Shown one piece after another: positions 43,460 to 53,380 of a DNA stretch of 62,155 nt; within the stretch, counting starts at the first letter, position 1; each line of letters starts with the position of its first letter. The notes beneath the pieces were generated by a model. The model was not told where the DNA came from. It ran no database searches and saw only the letters and a list, made by a program, of their open reading frames with translations. The position numbers were made by a program, and so were the translations under genes. The DNA comes from Alphaproteobacteria bacterium (lineage in GTDB: Bacteria > Pseudomonadota > Alphaproteobacteria > GCA-2731375): assembly GCA_021776235.1 (NCBI GenBank), contig JAJFGG010000046.1:1-62155 (forward strand). Direction: 5' to 3'.

Positions 43460-44089
43460 GCCGTCTTACCCATTTTGTCGCCGTGCCCAAGGCACAGGAA
43501 TTGCCAAGCCATCCGAACAACCGACACGGTCGGAATGCTTGCTACGAGCCATCGCTCATCTGCCGCGCGGACTATCCCATAGCGCGAATAGAATAACCCG
43601 CTATCAGCCAATTGGCGTATATTGCCAATAGGAAGGTAACAAATCGTTACCAGGAAAATAATATCCGGTGAATTCAAGCTTTCGCGATAACATTTGCCTG
43701 GGCCGGTGCCTAGGCTGGTGTAAACCGATACCGGGACGGCCGCTTGCAGGTATTTTCGACGCGGCATTATTGCAACACCTTTGATAGAGTCGATACAAAA
43801 TTCACACACAAACTAGCCAACGCGATTTCCCTGTGGTACCAAATTGGCGTTGAATATCTTTGCGAACCGGTGCCTGATCGTCATGGCATGGGCTGGTGAT
43901 GGTAATCTCTCGACGAGGGTCGTCGTTAAGAGATTAGTTACGACTTTGGAAGTAAACTAGGTCAGGATAGGTGGGCTGACTTCGGTGACAAAAGCCGAGG
44001 GATGTCGAGAAATAGGTTTTGTGGTATTTTTCCCTGTTTTTGGGGACCATTGAGTTGCAAAGATTGGGTGAGGTATGCGAGGGAATGTC
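43460..44089. other. Gap between divergent sensor kinase and mlaA
   Basis: 630 bases. A minus-strand frame (43456-43809, 117 codons) overlaps the kinase start as ATGA, but it has no recognisable family and no good ribosome site, so I do not call it. A long imperfect hairpin sits at 43903-43936. The stretch before mlaA is AT-rich with T-runs (GGTATTTTTCCCTGTTTTTG). Confidence 0.5.
43903..43936. other. Long hairpin upstream of mlaA
   Basis: TAATCTCT (43903-43910) pairs with AGAGATTA (43929-43936), and inside it CGACGA (43911-43916) pairs with TCGTCG (43920-43925), with a GGG loop and a TTA bulge on the 3' side: 14 pairs in all. No U-tract follows. It could be a regulator-binding palindrome or an RNA structure in the mlaA leader. 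Confidence 0.55.
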
Positions 44090-44926
44090 ATGACATTACG
44101 CAACAGCGCCAAGATAGCCGTTGCCGCCATTTTTTCGCTTGCCGTGTTGGCTGGCTGCGCCTCGCCGCCGGCGGCCGATGACGAGGAAGCGATGGCCGCG
44201 TTCGATGAAGCGAATGACCCGTTGGAGCCGTTGAATCGCTATTTCTTCGAATTAAATCGCTACTTCGACTTTATGTTGCTGCGCCCGGTAGCTGAAATTT
44301 ATCGTGGCGTCCTGCCCGAATTCGCCCGGAGCGGCGTTCGCAACGTCCTGCACAATATGGATACACCGATGATTTTTGTGCACGATGTGCTGCAGGGCGA
44401 AATGGGGCGCGCCTCTGACAGCTTTGGACGTCTCACTACCAACAGCTTCTATGGCGTTGGCGGCCTGGGTGATGTCGCGGCGGGCGACAATGGCGAAGAC
44501 CCTGACGCCGGCATACCGTTCCATGACGAAGATTTGGGCCAAACCCTGGCGGTTTGGGGGGCGGGGCCGGGTCCCTACTTGATGCTGCCGCTTATCGGCC
44601 CATCGAACCTCCGGGACGCCTTGGGCCGGGCCGGGGATTTCTATATCAACCCGGTCAATTATGCTGTGGATGAAAAGAACCGCGCGGGCTTTTCCTTGGC
44701 GCGCACAGTGGCCCGGGGCATAGATACCCGATCCCGCAATATTGAATCTTTTGACGAGATCGAACGGGGTTCAATTGATTTCTATGCCACGGTCCGCAGT
44801 TTGTACCGGCAATACCGGGCCGCGGAAATTGCCAATGGCCGCGGTCCCGAGAACCCGCTGCCCGAAATGGCCGATGCTTTTGAGGAAGACAACGAAGCAG
44901 AGCGTGTCTCTTCCATCGACAAATAG
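44090..44926 (+). CDS. mlaA: Outer-membrane lipid asymmetry lipoprotein MlaA (VacJ)
   Basis: A 278-residue lipoprotein with lipobox LAGC (Cys about 22). The MlaA core has the conserved NDPLEPLNRYFFELN (about 42-56), FGRLTTNSFYGVGGLGD, the LGQTLAVWG segment and a PYLMLPLIGPSNLRDALG block. It extracts misplaced phospholipids from the outer leaflet of the outer membrane and passes them to MlaC. GAGGGAATGTC precedes the ATG at 44090. mlaC follows after 16 bases; the MlaFEDB inner-membrane complex is not in the window. Confidence 0.93.
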   Translation: MTLRNSAKIAVAAIFSLAVLAGCASPPAADDEEAMAAFDEANDPLEPLNRYFFELNRYFDFMLLRPVAEIYRGVLPEFARSGVRNVLHNMDTPMIFVHDVLQGEMGRASDSFGRLTTNSFYGVGGLGDVAAGDNGEDPDAGIPFHDEDLGQTLAVWGAGPGPYLMLPLIGPSNLRDALGRAGDFYINPVNYAVDEKNRAGFSLARTVARGIDTRSRNIESFDEIERGSIDFYATVRSLYRQYRAAEIANGRGPENPLPEMADAFEEDNEAERVSSIDK

Positions 44927-44942
44927 GCTTGGCCACGAGTCC

Positions 44943-45608
44943 ATGCGCCGCCGAAGTTTTTTGAGTTTGTTGGCTCCGAGCCTTGCTGCGGGTTTTGTGT
45001 TGCTGCCAATGGCGGTCGCCCCGGCGGTCGCTAAATCCCAGGATGGCCCGCTGCAGCCTGGTGAGGCGAAGGCGTTGATCAAGGCGCTGGGCGACGCCGC
45101 CGTGGACATGTTGTCGAACCAACAGTCTACCCAGCAGGAAAAAATTCGCCGGTTTCGTCATCTTCTGAATCAGAGTTTTGCCCTGAAAGGCATCGGCCGT
45201 TTCGCCTTGGGGCGCTATTGGCGGCACGCCAGCCGCACGCAACGGCGACGTTATCTAAAACTGTTTGAAGATTACATCGTGAATTCCTATGCGGCCCGCT
45301 TCGGCAATTATGCCGGCGAATCTTTCCTCGTGCTGGATGAACGCATAGATGACCGGGGCCGGGCCACGGTGAGCACCCGCATTCAACGTCCTGGCGGCGA
45401 ACCCGTCGAGGTTGTCTGGTATTTGCACGAGCGCTCAGGTTCGGTCCGTATCGTTGACGTGATGGTCGAGGGGATCTCCATGTCCCTGACGCAACGCTCT
45501 GATTTCGCCTCCGCCGTGCGCACCGCGGGCGGCGATTTGGATGTCTTTCTGAACACCTTGGAGGCTAAGGTGCGCAGCATCGATATCGAGCCCAGTAAGT
45601 CGCAATAA
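44943..45608 (+). CDS. mlaC: Phospholipid-binding periplasmic protein MlaC
   Basis: A 221-residue periplasmic shuttle of the Mla/Ttg2D family. The N-terminus MRRRSFLSLLAPSLAAG is a Tat-like signal (RRRSFL). The mature part has the family pattern FALKGIGRFALGRYWR, FEDYIVNSYAARFGNY, and the C-terminal VDVMVEGISMSLTQRSDFAS. It carries phospholipid between MlaA and the inner-membrane MlaFEDB transporter. The frame is open upstream through mlaA; ATG 44943 gives the natural signal peptide. Confidence 0.92.
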   Translation: MRRRSFLSLLAPSLAAGFVLLPMAVAPAVAKSQDGPLQPGEAKALIKALGDAAVDMLSNQQSTQQEKIRRFRHLLNQSFALKGIGRFALGRYWRHASRTQRRRYLKLFEDYIVNSYAARFGNYAGESFLVLDERIDDRGRATVSTRIQRPGGEPVEVVWYLHERSGSVRIVDVMVEGISMSLTQRSDFASAVRTAGGDLDVFLNTLEAKVRSIDIEPSKSQ

Positions 45609-45789
45609 CCTTACGGCGGGCCATCAAGGCGTACAGGAAAATGCTTTAGACCGAATTCGATTTCGAATTACCCAATCCAGGCCGCGACGGCGGCCCGGCG
45701 CTATGTGCCGCCTATGCGGAGTGGTGCGCTTTGGCGCACGAGCGTGAGCGACATTAGCTAGACCTGATTCGATGAATATCGAAACTGGT
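45609..45789. repeat. Convergent gap with paired direct repeats
   Basis: Between mlaC and ettA, two near-identical 15-mers stand about 100 bases apart: TAGACCGAATTCGAT (45648-45662) and TAGACCTGATTCGAT (45760-45774). Each is followed by a TCGAA-containing stretch, and the section between is GC-rich with small inverted repeats (GGCGCTATGTGCC, TGCGCTTTGGCGCA). It looks like a short intergenic repeat unit; no gene is present. Confidence 0.4.
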
Positions 45790-47472
45790 TTAGCTGCGTG
45801 AAATCGGCCTGTATTTTATGCGATGGGGTTGTTCTGCGGCCTGGCCCAGGCGGCGTTTGCGGTCGACTTCATAGGCTTCGTAATTGCCTTCAAACCATTC
45901 AACATGGCTATTGCCTTCAAAGGCCAGGATATGGGTGGCGATGCGGTCCAGGAACCAGCGATCATGACTGATGACCATGGCACAGCCGGCAAACGCCAAC
46001 AGGGCCTCTTCCAGGGCGCGCAAGGTGTCCACGTCGAGGTCGTTGGTCGGTTCATCCAGCAAGATCAGATTGGCGCCTGATTTCAACATTTTGGCTAAAT
46101 GCACCCGGTTGCGTTCGCCACCCGAAAGCTGCCCCACCGGTTTTTGCTGGTCCGGGCCGCGAAAGCCGAACCAGGTACAATAGGCGCGACTGTTGACGCT
46201 ACGCTTGCCTAATTCAATCTCTTCCGCGCCGCCTGCAATTTCCTGCCAAACCGTAGCCTTATCGGTCAGGGCATCACGGGATTGATCCACGTAACCCAAG
46301 GTTACCGTATCGCCGACCCGCAGGCTTCCCTGGTCGGGCGCCTCTTCGCCCGTCAACATGCGGAACAGGGTGGTCTTGCCGGCGCCGTTCGGGCCAATCA
46401 CGCCGACAATGCCGCCGGGCGGCAGTTTAAAGTCCAGGCCGTCGATCAGCAGGCGCTCGCCATAGGCCTTTTGCAGGCCCTTTGCCTCTATCACAAGTTC
46501 GCCCAGCCGGGGGCCTGGTGGAATGACGATCTGGGCCCGTTTCGGCCCTGTATCGACGTCCTGGGCAAGCAATTCCTCGTAGGCCCGAATGCGTGCCTTG
46601 CTTTTCGCCTGGCGGGCTCGCGGCGATTGCTGGATCCATTCCAATTCATTCGCCAGGCTGCGCTGCCGCGCCTCTTCCTGGCTACCCTCTTGCGCCAGAC
46701 GTTTCTGTTTTTGCACCAGCCATCCGGAATAGTTTCCTTCGTAGGGAATACCCCGGCCCCGGTCCAACTCCAAAATCCAACCGGCCACATTATCCAGGAA
46801 ATAGCGGTCATGGGTGATGGCCACCACGGTGCCTGCATAGTCATGCAAATAGCGCTCCAGCCAGGCAACGGATTCCGCGTCCAGATGGTTGGTTGGCTCG
46901 TCCAGCAACAGCAGATCGGGCTTCTCCAACAACAGGCGGCATAAGGCGACCCGCCGCCGCTCGCCGCCGGACAATTTGGTGACGTCCGCATCACCTGGCG
47001 GACAGCGCAGGGCATCCATGGCGATTTCGATATGGCGATCCAGGTCCCAGGCATCCTGGGTGTCGATCTGTTCCTGCAGTTCACCCTGTTCCTCGATCAG
47101 GGCGTTCATCTCGTCGTCCGTCATTTCCTCGGCAAATCGCGCGCTGACCGCTTCGAATTGATCCAACAAATCCTTGGTGGCGCGGACCCCGTCGGTGACA
47201 TTGCTTTGGACATCCTTTTCCGGATCCAGCTCCGGTTCCTGAGACAGCAGTCCGACGCGAACCCCTTCGGCGGCCCACGCCTCGCCAGTGAAATCGGTCT
47301 CCAGGCCGGCCATGATCCGTAGCAGGGTCGATTTTCCGGCCCCGTTGCCGCCAATAACGCCAATCTTGGCGCCCGGAAAAAATGCCAGGGTGATGTCCTT
47401 CAGAACCTCTCGGCCGCCGGGAAAGACTTTGCGCAAATCGCGCATGGTAAATATGTACTGATAGGACGCCAT
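45790..47472 (-). CDS. ettA: Energy-dependent translational throttle protein EttA
   Basis: A 560-residue soluble ABC-F ATPase with two nucleotide-binding domains. Walker A motifs are GGNGAGKST (about 40) and GPNGAGKTT (about 365), signatures LSGGERRRV and LSGGERNRV, and Walker [13 protein letters not shown] and [12 protein letters not shown]. The EttA-type arm is present near 90-140 and the linker carries [16 protein letters not shown]. It binds the ribosomal E site and gates elongation by ADP/ATP ratio. No transmembrane domain. The start [15 protein letters not shown] is the family N-terminus. Confidence 0.95.
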   Translation of the reverse strand: MASYQYIFTMRDLRKVFPGGREVLKDITLAFFPGAKIGVIGGNGAGKSTLLRIMAGLETDFTGEAWAAEGVRVGLLSQEPELDPEKDVQSNVTDGVRATKDLLDQFEAVSARFAEEMTDDEMNALIEEQGELQEQIDTQDAWDLDRHIEIAMDALRCPPGDADVTKLSGGERRRVALCRLLLEKPDLLLLDEPTNHLDAESVAWLERYLHDYAGTVVAITHDRYFLDNVAGWILELDRGRGIPYEGNYSGWLVQKQKRLAQEGSQEEARQRSLANELEWIQQSPRARQAKSKARIRAYEELLAQDVDTGPKRAQIVIPPGPRLGELVIEAKGLQKAYGERLLIDGLDFKLPPGGIVGVIGPNGAGKTTLFRMLTGEEAPDQGSLRVGDTVTLGYVDQSRDALTDKATVWQEIAGGAEEIELGKRSVNSRAYCTWFGFRGPDQQKPVGQLSGGERNRVHLAKMLKSGANLILLDEPTNDLDVDTLRALEEALLAFAGCAMVISHDRWFLDRIATHILAFEGNSHVEWFEGNYEAYEVDRKRRLGQAAEQPHRIKYRPISRS

Positions 47473-47983
47473 GCCTTAACGATCCGCCGTTGCTAAAAAG
47501 TTAGATGCCTGACCGGGCCTGCCCAGCCACTGTGTTCGCCGTCTGATACCCGGCCTCGGCCCGCCAAGTCAACATTAGCCGGTATTTTTCCGCCTCAATC
47601 GAAAATAGCGCAGCCAGCCGCTTTGGGCGGATCTCCAAATCTTTCACCGACGGTTCACATAGTGCGGGTTATTTTTGAACCCGCTTCGACGCGTCGTCTG
47701 TCCTATGATCTTGGCCGCATAGTGCCGGGGCGAATCAGGCCTATGGAACTCTGACTTGGACGGCTTGCCAGCCAGCCGAACGGCCAGCGTGGCATTTTGT
47801 AAATAGTTTGTCGAAACAACCCATTCTTTATATTTCGAATTATCATTTGCCGTTTCTAAATGCTTTTCGCCATAATACGTGCGAATATTGATTACTATTT
47901 GAATTCGCGCACTCCGCTTAACTCGATTTTAATAGTCGTTCCATATCTTGGTGGTGCTTTTGAAACCAAGAGGAATTTTTCAC
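47473..47983. other. AT-rich gap between divergent ettA and phosphatase genes
   Basis: 511 bases with no called gene. A perfect 7-bp hairpin, GCGGGTT-ATTTTTG-AACCCGC, lies at 47664-47684. From about 47790 to 47980 the sequence becomes strikingly AT-rich compared with the surrounding DNA, which may mark acquired DNA or a large regulatory region for the histidine phosphatase gene. Confidence 0.5.
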
Positions 47984-48631
47984 ATGTTTTATCGTACATT
48001 TCGTAACGTCGCGCTCGCCGCGGTCTGTGCCAGTGCTGTTGTGAGTTTGGGCAGTACCGACATCACCACGTTTTCATCGGCAAGCGCTGCGACCATGCTC
48101 AACGGAAAACCGATGCTCGAAGAGCTCTCGAAGGGGGGCTACGTCATTTACATGCGGCATGCCAAGACTGACAAGTCGCAAAAGGACACGGATGTTAGCA
48201 ATCTGGAAAATTGCGCAACCCAACGGAATTTGTCCGAAGACGGCAAAAAGCAGGCCAAGTTGATTGCCGACGGTTTGAAAAAATACGGCGTCGCTGTCGA
48301 CAAGGTATTGTCGAGCCCTTATTGCCGCGCGGTCGACACCGCACAGATCATGTTCGGCCATGCTGAAAAGGCGCCTGGCCTACGTTATCTTACACGGCTC
48401 AACCCCAGCGAGGCCAAGGAATCCATGGCCTGGATTAAGTCACAATTCGCGACGAGCCCGGGCGCCGGGAAGAATACGATACTCATTTCGCACACTGCGA
48501 ACCTGAAGAAAACCACGGGAATTTGGCCCAAGAAGTCCGGTGACATTAACGTGTTCAAACCGAACGGGGACGGAACCTACACGCATGTTGGCGCCATCAA
48601 CGCCGCCGCGTGGCCGGGCCTGATGGGCTGA
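47984..48631 (+). CDS. Exported histidine phosphatase (phosphoglycerate-mutase-like)
   Basis: A 215-residue histidine-acid phosphatase family protein with a signal peptide (about 1-36, cleavage near SASA). The catalytic motif is MRHAKTD (near residue 57) and a second conserved His lies in LISHTANLKK (about 175). The family includes SixA and periplasmic phosphatases. The ribosome site AGAGGA precedes ATG 47984. Codon use and base composition are AT-richer than neighbours, which with the AT-rich upstream gap hints at acquisition. A chemoreceptor gene follows after 52 bases. Confidence 0.85.
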   Translation: MFYRTFRNVALAAVCASAVVSLGSTDITTFSSASAATMLNGKPMLEELSKGGYVIYMRHAKTDKSQKDTDVSNLENCATQRNLSEDGKKQAKLIADGLKKYGVAVDKVLSSPYCRAVDTAQIMFGHAEKAPGLRYLTRLNPSEAKESMAWIKSQFATSPGAGKNTILISHTANLKKTTGIWPKKSGDINVFKPNGDGTYTHVGAINAAAWPGLMG

Positions 48632-48683
48632 TTGATGACGATCCACGCCGCCGCGCTTCAGAGCAAGTAAGAGAGCATCCGCT

Positions 48684-50387
48684 ATGAGCTTTTTAAATCG
48701 GCTTCGGTTACGGACAAAAATCGTCGCAATTCCGATCCTGTCCATTGCGGTGCTTCTGACGCTCGGCGGCGTGTTCGTTGGCATCATGTCGCAACAAAGA
48801 ACCGTCGTCGATCAGGTGGCTAGCGAGAGCGTTAATCGTAGTCAACTGGTCTTCGACGTGTTCTCGACCTTGTCCAAGCGGCATACCTCGATCTTCAATT
48901 TGCTGGCGGAGGCCGGCTCTGGGGATATTGACGAGGAAAAGGTTTTTGAGGCCGGTGAGGAGTCCCTGGCCGCCCTATCTGTCATTGAAGCGACGCTCGG
49001 CGAATTGGTCGAGTTGTTCAACCAGTCGGAAGAAGAGGCGGCGTTATTGGGCCGTCTAACGGTCGACCTTGGCGAATATAAAAACGCGGCGGCTGCCTCG
49101 ATCGAGATGGCGACCGTCGATGTCGCGCTGGCCGGCAAGCAGATGATCGCTGCGAACGCCAGTTATGGGAAAATGAACGACAGTTTCCTGATACTGGTTG
49201 GGATGGTGAAGGAAGAAATCACTGGATCGCTCAATGGCCTTGCCGAGAATTCGCGGCAGGTACAGTTCCAGGTGATCGCCTCAATCGCACTCGGTGTTGG
49301 TCTCGTCATTCTGTTGAGCTTCCTGGTCTATGTCTCCATTGCCCGGAACATGTCGGATATAACCGGCGCGATGCTCAGCCTCGCCGAAGGCAAGACGGAT
49401 CTGTTTGTTCCGTTCTCCGATCGTGGCGACGAAATCGGTGAAATGGCCAGATCACTCGAGGTCTTCAAGCGCAGCGCCGAGGAAGTGGTGCGGCTGGAAA
49501 AGGAGCAGCAACATGCGCGCGACGGCGCCGAGCTTGAAAAGCGGCGGGCCGCCTCGGAAATGGCGGACAACTTCGACAACCAGATCGGCGGCGTCGTCAA
49601 TGCCGTCTCGCAAGCAGCAGTCGAAATGGAAAATTCGGCCCAGACGTTGACCGAAAACGCGGATCAGTCCATGAGCCAGAGCGCGACGGTGGCCAAGGCG
49701 GCCGAGGAAGCCAGCAGCAATGTACAGACCGTGGCCTCCGCCTCCGAGGAATTGTCGGCGTCGCTGCGTGAGGTCAGCAACCAGGTTGCCGAATGCGCCA
49801 ACATCACCCAAATGGCCGCTGACGAGGCCGGGCAAACCAATACTGAGATTGCCGCACTGTCTGAAAACGCGGAGAAAATTGGCAATGTCATCGAGATGAT
49901 CAACGATATCGCCTCCCAGACCAATTTGCTGGCTCTGAATGCCACCATTGAAGCGGCCCGCGCCGGTGATGCCGGCAAGGGGTTTGCCGTGGTCGCCTCG
50001 GAAGTGAAGAATTTGGCCAATCAGACCGCCAGCGCCACCGATGAGATTTCCAGCCAAATTGCCGGCGTTCAAGAATCCACCAACGGTTTCGTGCAATCCA
50101 TGGGCAGCATTACGCAAACCATCAATCAGGTGAATGAAATCGCCTCGGCCATCTCCGCCGCGGTGGAACAGCAAAATGCCGCCACGGGTGAAATCAGCCG
50201 CAATATCCAAGAAGCCTCGGTGGCGACACAGCGGGTCTCGGACGGCATCGCCGCGGTCACCGACGCCAATTCACGTACCGGCGGCGCGGCTGGCGGCGTC
50301 GAAACCGCGGCGTCTGAACTGAGCCAGCAATCCGATACTCTGAGGGTTGCGGTGGATGGCTTTCTCGACAAAGTCAGGGCCGGCTAA
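48684..50387 (+). CDS. Methyl-accepting chemotaxis protein
   Basis: A 567-residue transmembrane chemoreceptor. TM1 is at about 12-35, an alpha-helical periplasmic domain of about 160 residues follows, and TM2 at about 197-218. A HAMP domain (about 219-270) leads to a long signalling coiled coil, with the hairpin tip conserved as [20 protein letters not shown] followed by AGKGFAVVA. The C-terminus lacks an obvious CheR/CheB pentapeptide. The ligand is unknown. It probably feeds the CheY-CheZ pair at 11.6-13.0 kb through a CheA outside the window. Confidence 0.93.
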   Translation: MSFLNRLRLRTKIVAIPILSIAVLLTLGGVFVGIMSQQRTVVDQVASESVNRSQLVFDVFSTLSKRHTSIFNLLAEAGSGDIDEEKVFEAGEESLAALSVIEATLGELVELFNQSEEEAALLGRLTVDLGEYKNAAAASIEMATVDVALAGKQMIAANASYGKMNDSFLILVGMVKEEITGSLNGLAENSRQVQFQVIASIALGVGLVILLSFLVYVSIARNMSDITGAMLSLAEGKTDLFVPFSDRGDEIGEMARSLEVFKRSAEEVVRLEKEQQHARDGAELEKRRAASEMADNFDNQIGGVVNAVSQAAVEMENSAQTLTENADQSMSQSATVAKAAEEASSNVQTVASASEELSASLREVSNQVAECANITQMAADEAGQTNTEIAALSENAEKIGNVIEMINDIASQTNLLALNATIEAARAGDAGKGFAVVASEVKNLANQTASATDEISSQIAGVQESTNGFVQSMGSITQTINQVNEIASAISAAVEQQNAATGEISRNIQEASVATQRVSDGIAAVTDANSRTGGAAGGVETAASELSQQSDTLRVAVDGFLDKVRAG

Positions 50388-50557
50388 CCAAGTCGGGATC
50401 AGGATTGGCCGGCACCGCTTTTGATGGCCCGACAAGCCGAATCCGAACTCAATGCTGAAATTGCTTCCCGACAGCTGACTCGCGATTTTTCAACCTATCG
50501 TTCAATCAACAACGGTCAGTGCCAGAGCATGCTGCAAGTATTCTGGTGCCGTAGCAA

Positions 50558-51010
50558 TTATTGCAACACGCCGGGCCAGTTGTTGTCCGCGGCGGCGATA
50601 TAGGCGTCCCGGTCAGCGTTCCAGGTCTTTTGCACACCGTGGGAATAGTTCAGGTATAATTTTCCATCGACAACGGTCCAGGCGGTGGGGTCGATTTTGG
50701 CGGTGTAATTCTGGGATACCGCATAGGCGCAATAGCCGCCATATTTTGGCGCATATTTTTCCGGCGCGGCAACAAACAGATCCCGATTGGCGGCTGACGC
50801 AAATCGCCAGTTCGCGCCCATCCATTTGGCCGTGAAGGCGCTTTCGCCTTCCACCGCCTTGCCTTCAGTGAAATAGGCTACCGGATCATAGCCGCCAATA
50901 GCCCGGCCAAGCCAATTGCTATAGATCGCATCAGTTGCCTGGACCGGCGCGGCCACGAACAAGGTCATCGCCAAAGCCAGGACAGTCAATATGGAACTCT
51001 TTGCCAACAT
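50558..51010 (-). CDS. YHS-domain periplasmic protein
   Basis: A 150-residue protein with a signal peptide (1-25, VQATDA). It has a YHS domain: GGYDPVAYFTEGKAVEG, FTAKWMGANWRFAS, and FVAAPEKYAPKYGGYCAYAVSQ, where a single Cys sits in the conserved GGYCAYA. YHS domains are associated with metal handling, often copper or other heavy metals. No neighbouring metal genes suggest a specific ion. The gene is monocistronic on the minus strand. Confidence 0.87.
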   Translation of the reverse strand: MLAKSSILTVLALAMTLFVAAPVQATDAIYSNWLGRAIGGYDPVAYFTEGKAVEGESAFTAKWMGANWRFASAANRDLFVAAPEKYAPKYGGYCAYAVSQNYTAKIDPTAWTVVDGKLYLNYSHGVQKTWNADRDAYIAAADNNWPGVLQ

Positions 51011-51213
51011 AATTCATCCTCCAATTGTCTGGCGCAAAATTTGCCGCACTAATTTACAAACTGATAATATATGTATGGGAGACCGCTTGTCGTAGGGCGA
51101 TTGTTGATAATTGGAACCGTCCTCCGAAAATTCCGTTGTCGAATCGTGTTTGAAATCGGGGTGTGGGGCGTTAAATTCACTTATTCTTAAGTTGGGGACA
51201 TATTTTTCAGTGT

Positions 51214-51795
51214 ATGCACGCCATGCAGTTTAGCGAGTTGACGCCGGACACCACGAACGGTCAGGCCCTGGCAACCGCCTGGGCCCGCTGGCGAGGCGAC
51301 AGATTATTGCCCTGCCGTTCTGATGTGCGGCTGGACGACATTTCAGAAATTCTTCCCTGGATCACCCTGATCGAAATTTTTTCCGAAACGGAGATCATTA
51401 TACGCCTGGCCGGCACCATGATCCGCGAGATAATGGGCATTGAATTGACGGGCCACAACTTGATGGAGCTGACGGAACCCGACCACCGCCTGGCCCGCGG
51501 CATCCGTACGGCCCAAACCGCGCATCAACCTTGTGGCGCCATATGGATCTGGAATGTCACATTTAGAAACAAGAAAACCCGCCCGATGGAAAATATGGGC
51601 CTGCCCGTGCGGCCCGAAGTGGACGGCCGCCCCATGCAAATTCTGAATGTCTGCGGCATGCTCGATACCGCAGGCCCGCCACAGGCCATTAATTATTTGC
51701 AGCAATTGGCCTCTGCCGAGAAGCATAGCTTCATCGACATCGGTGCCGGTGTTCCCACCGCGATTTCAAGGGATTGTAGAACTCTACCGTCGTAA
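51214..51795 (+). CDS. PAS-domain protein (PAS_5 type)
   Basis: A 193-residue stand-alone PAS-like protein of the PAS_5 group frequent in Rhodospirillales-type genomes. Recognisable features are the RWRGDRLLPCRSDVRLDDI lead, ILPWITLIEIF, then IIIRLAGTMIREIMG and a GxNLMELTEPDHR segment. There is no output domain. The cofactor and role are unknown. The start may be 51214 or three codons later (MQFSEL). No ribosome site is obvious. Confidence 0.75.
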   Translation: MHAMQFSELTPDTTNGQALATAWARWRGDRLLPCRSDVRLDDISEILPWITLIEIFSETEIIIRLAGTMIREIMGIELTGHNLMELTEPDHRLARGIRTAQTAHQPCGAIWIWNVTFRNKKTRPMENMGLPVRPEVDGRPMQILNVCGMLDTAGPPQAINYLQQLASAEKHSFIDIGAGVPTAISRDCRTLPS

Positions 51796-51802
51796 GGTGG
51801 TT

Positions 51803-52693
51803 TTAGTTGGCCGCGGCGGCGTCCAGATGCTGGAAATAGTGGCGATCCATGGCGCGTTGATTTTCGTAGATTGAACCGGCATGGACCGCCGTGGGAAAGG
51901 GCATGCGCACGGGGACGTCTTCCAGGCGCGGCACCAGGCTGCCTTGCCCCCGTATCACCCACCTTTGGAATTCATCATAGCCATCTCTTAACCCGGCCAG
52001 GGGCCAGGCATCGGCGGCAGTCATTTCCAGGATCAACAGCCGCCGTTGTCGTTCTGAACGATTGCCCTCGGAACCGTGCACGGCGCGGGCATGAAAAATC
52101 AGCATATCTCCAGCCCGGCCGGTCATGGGCACGGCCTGTGTGAAATCCAAGCTGTCATCGTCCTGGTCCAGGGCGCCGCAAAAGGCACCATTGCTGTGAT
52201 GATCGAAAACCGGTCCTCTATGCGACCCGGGCATGATGCATAGGGGACCATTGTCGACTTCCATGTCGTCCAACAGAATGCAAACGGTCAACACGTCGTC
52301 ATTGGTATGCGGGTAAAACGCCCAATCCTGATGCCATTCAACCGGTGCGCCATAACCGGCAGCCTTGATATTAATTTTGCCGCCGTACAGGCGGATATCC
52401 TGGCCGATCAGGTCCGCCACCGGGTCGGTTACCGCGGTATCGCGGGCCAGATCCTCGAAAACCGGGAAAAACAGATGCGGCGTCTTGATGCGCCGCACCC
52501 GTGGCCTTTTCGGTGTGTGGGTTGCTTCCAGGTCATAGATTTCATTGTGAACCTCAACCCCACGGGCGGCATCCACGATGGCATCTGTCTCGTTCTGCAA
52601 GGCACGTAGTTTTTCCGCCGTCAGCACCGGGCCCACATGAATGAACCCCTGCTTGCGAAAGATTTCCTGGTCCGCCGTCTCAATCACCATCAT
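51803..52693 (-). CDS. Phytanoyl-CoA dioxygenase (PhyH) family protein
   Basis: A 296-residue Fe(II)/2-oxoglutarate dioxygenase of the PhyH family. Iron ligands are His and Asp in VEWHQDWAFYPH (about 120-131) and a distal His in ARAVHGSEGNRS (about 205), with a 2-oxoglutarate Arg following in RRLLILEM. The family hydroxylates acyl-CoAs, ectoine and other small substrates; the target is unknown. GGAG lies five bases upstream of the first ATG of MMVIETADQ (52693). The stop lies close to, and converges on, the PAS gene stop (7 bases). Confidence 0.86.
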   Translation of the reverse strand: MMVIETADQEIFRKQGFIHVGPVLTAEKLRALQNETDAIVDAARGVEVHNEIYDLEATHTPKRPRVRRIKTPHLFFPVFEDLARDTAVTDPVADLIGQDIRLYGGKINIKAAGYGAPVEWHQDWAFYPHTNDDVLTVCILLDDMEVDNGPLCIMPGSHRGPVFDHHSNGAFCGALDQDDDSLDFTQAVPMTGRAGDMLIFHARAVHGSEGNRSERQRRLLILEMTAADAWPLAGLRDGYDEFQRWVIRGQGSLVPRLEDVPVRMPFPTAVHAGSIYENQRAMDRHYFQHLDAAAAN

Positions 52694-52754
52694 CGCCACT
52701 CCACCGGAACTACGGCGCCAATCTAGCGCAAGCTGCGGATTTGGCAATGCCGGC

Positions 52755-53348
52755 TCAGGATTCGCTACCTGCGATGACCTCTTTGATCAGGGCGATGGCA
52801 TCGGCACTGGCCCATTCCGCCGGACCGACCAGTCTGCCAACTTCCCGCCCCTTGGCATCAAGCAACAGCGATGTAGGCAAACCATAAACGCCGAAGGCCC
52901 GTTGCGCCTTGGTGGTTTTATCGATGAAAGTGTCCAAATGCTGGATTTTGTTTTCCTGATAGAAACTCCGAACCACCTTGGCGCCCTTGCGGTCCGAGGA
53001 AAGCGCCACGACGATGAATTCCGGACCGCCGAGCCGCGTTTGTAACTTATCCAGGCTGGGCATTTCACGGCGGCAGGGGCCGCACCAGGTGGCCCAAAAA
53101 TTGACCAGGACCACCTTGCCGGCAAAATCGGCCAAAGCGCGCTTTTGGCCATTCCCGTCACGGAAGGTTATAACGGGCGCTGGCAGCGGTTTGGGCAACA
53201 GGGTAAAATTCGCCATTGTGCCGACGACCCGTTGGGACAAGCCGCCAGCGTGGGCTATCTGGACCATTGCCATCAGCAAAAAAATGCTCATGGTGGCGAC
53301 AAATGAGGTCACCCAAGGGACCTGGGGGATGTAACGTAACTGGGCCAT
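52755..53348 (-). CDS. TlpA-like membrane-anchored thioredoxin
   Basis: A 197-residue thiol-disulfide oxidoreductase with an N-terminal signal anchor (about 12-34) and a periplasmic thioredoxin fold. The redox motif WCGPC has Cys89 and Cys92, followed by the cis-Pro region [13 protein letters not shown]. Such proteins reduce apocytochromes or copper-site cysteines. The ATG at 53348 has GGAGG six bases upstream. It is divergent from argH with only 32 bases between starts. Confidence 0.9.
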   Translation of the reverse strand: MAQLRYIPQVPWVTSFVATMSIFLLMAMVQIAHAGGLSQRVVGTMANFTLLPKPLPAPVITFRDGNGQKRALADFAGKVVLVNFWATWCGPCRREMPSLDKLQTRLGGPEFIVVALSSDRKGAKVVRSFYQENKIQHLDTFIDKTTKAQRAFGVYGLPTSLLLDAKGREVGRLVGPAEWASADAIALIKEVIAGSES

Positions 53349-53380
53349 GCATGGCCTCCTCAAAAGGCGGGAGTTTCTAT

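Noticed and set aside
43456-43809. 117-codon minus-strand frame overlapping the sensor-kinase start as ATGA
   Set aside because: No recognisable domain, uneven composition, no good ribosome site. Coupling overlap alone is not enough to call it.
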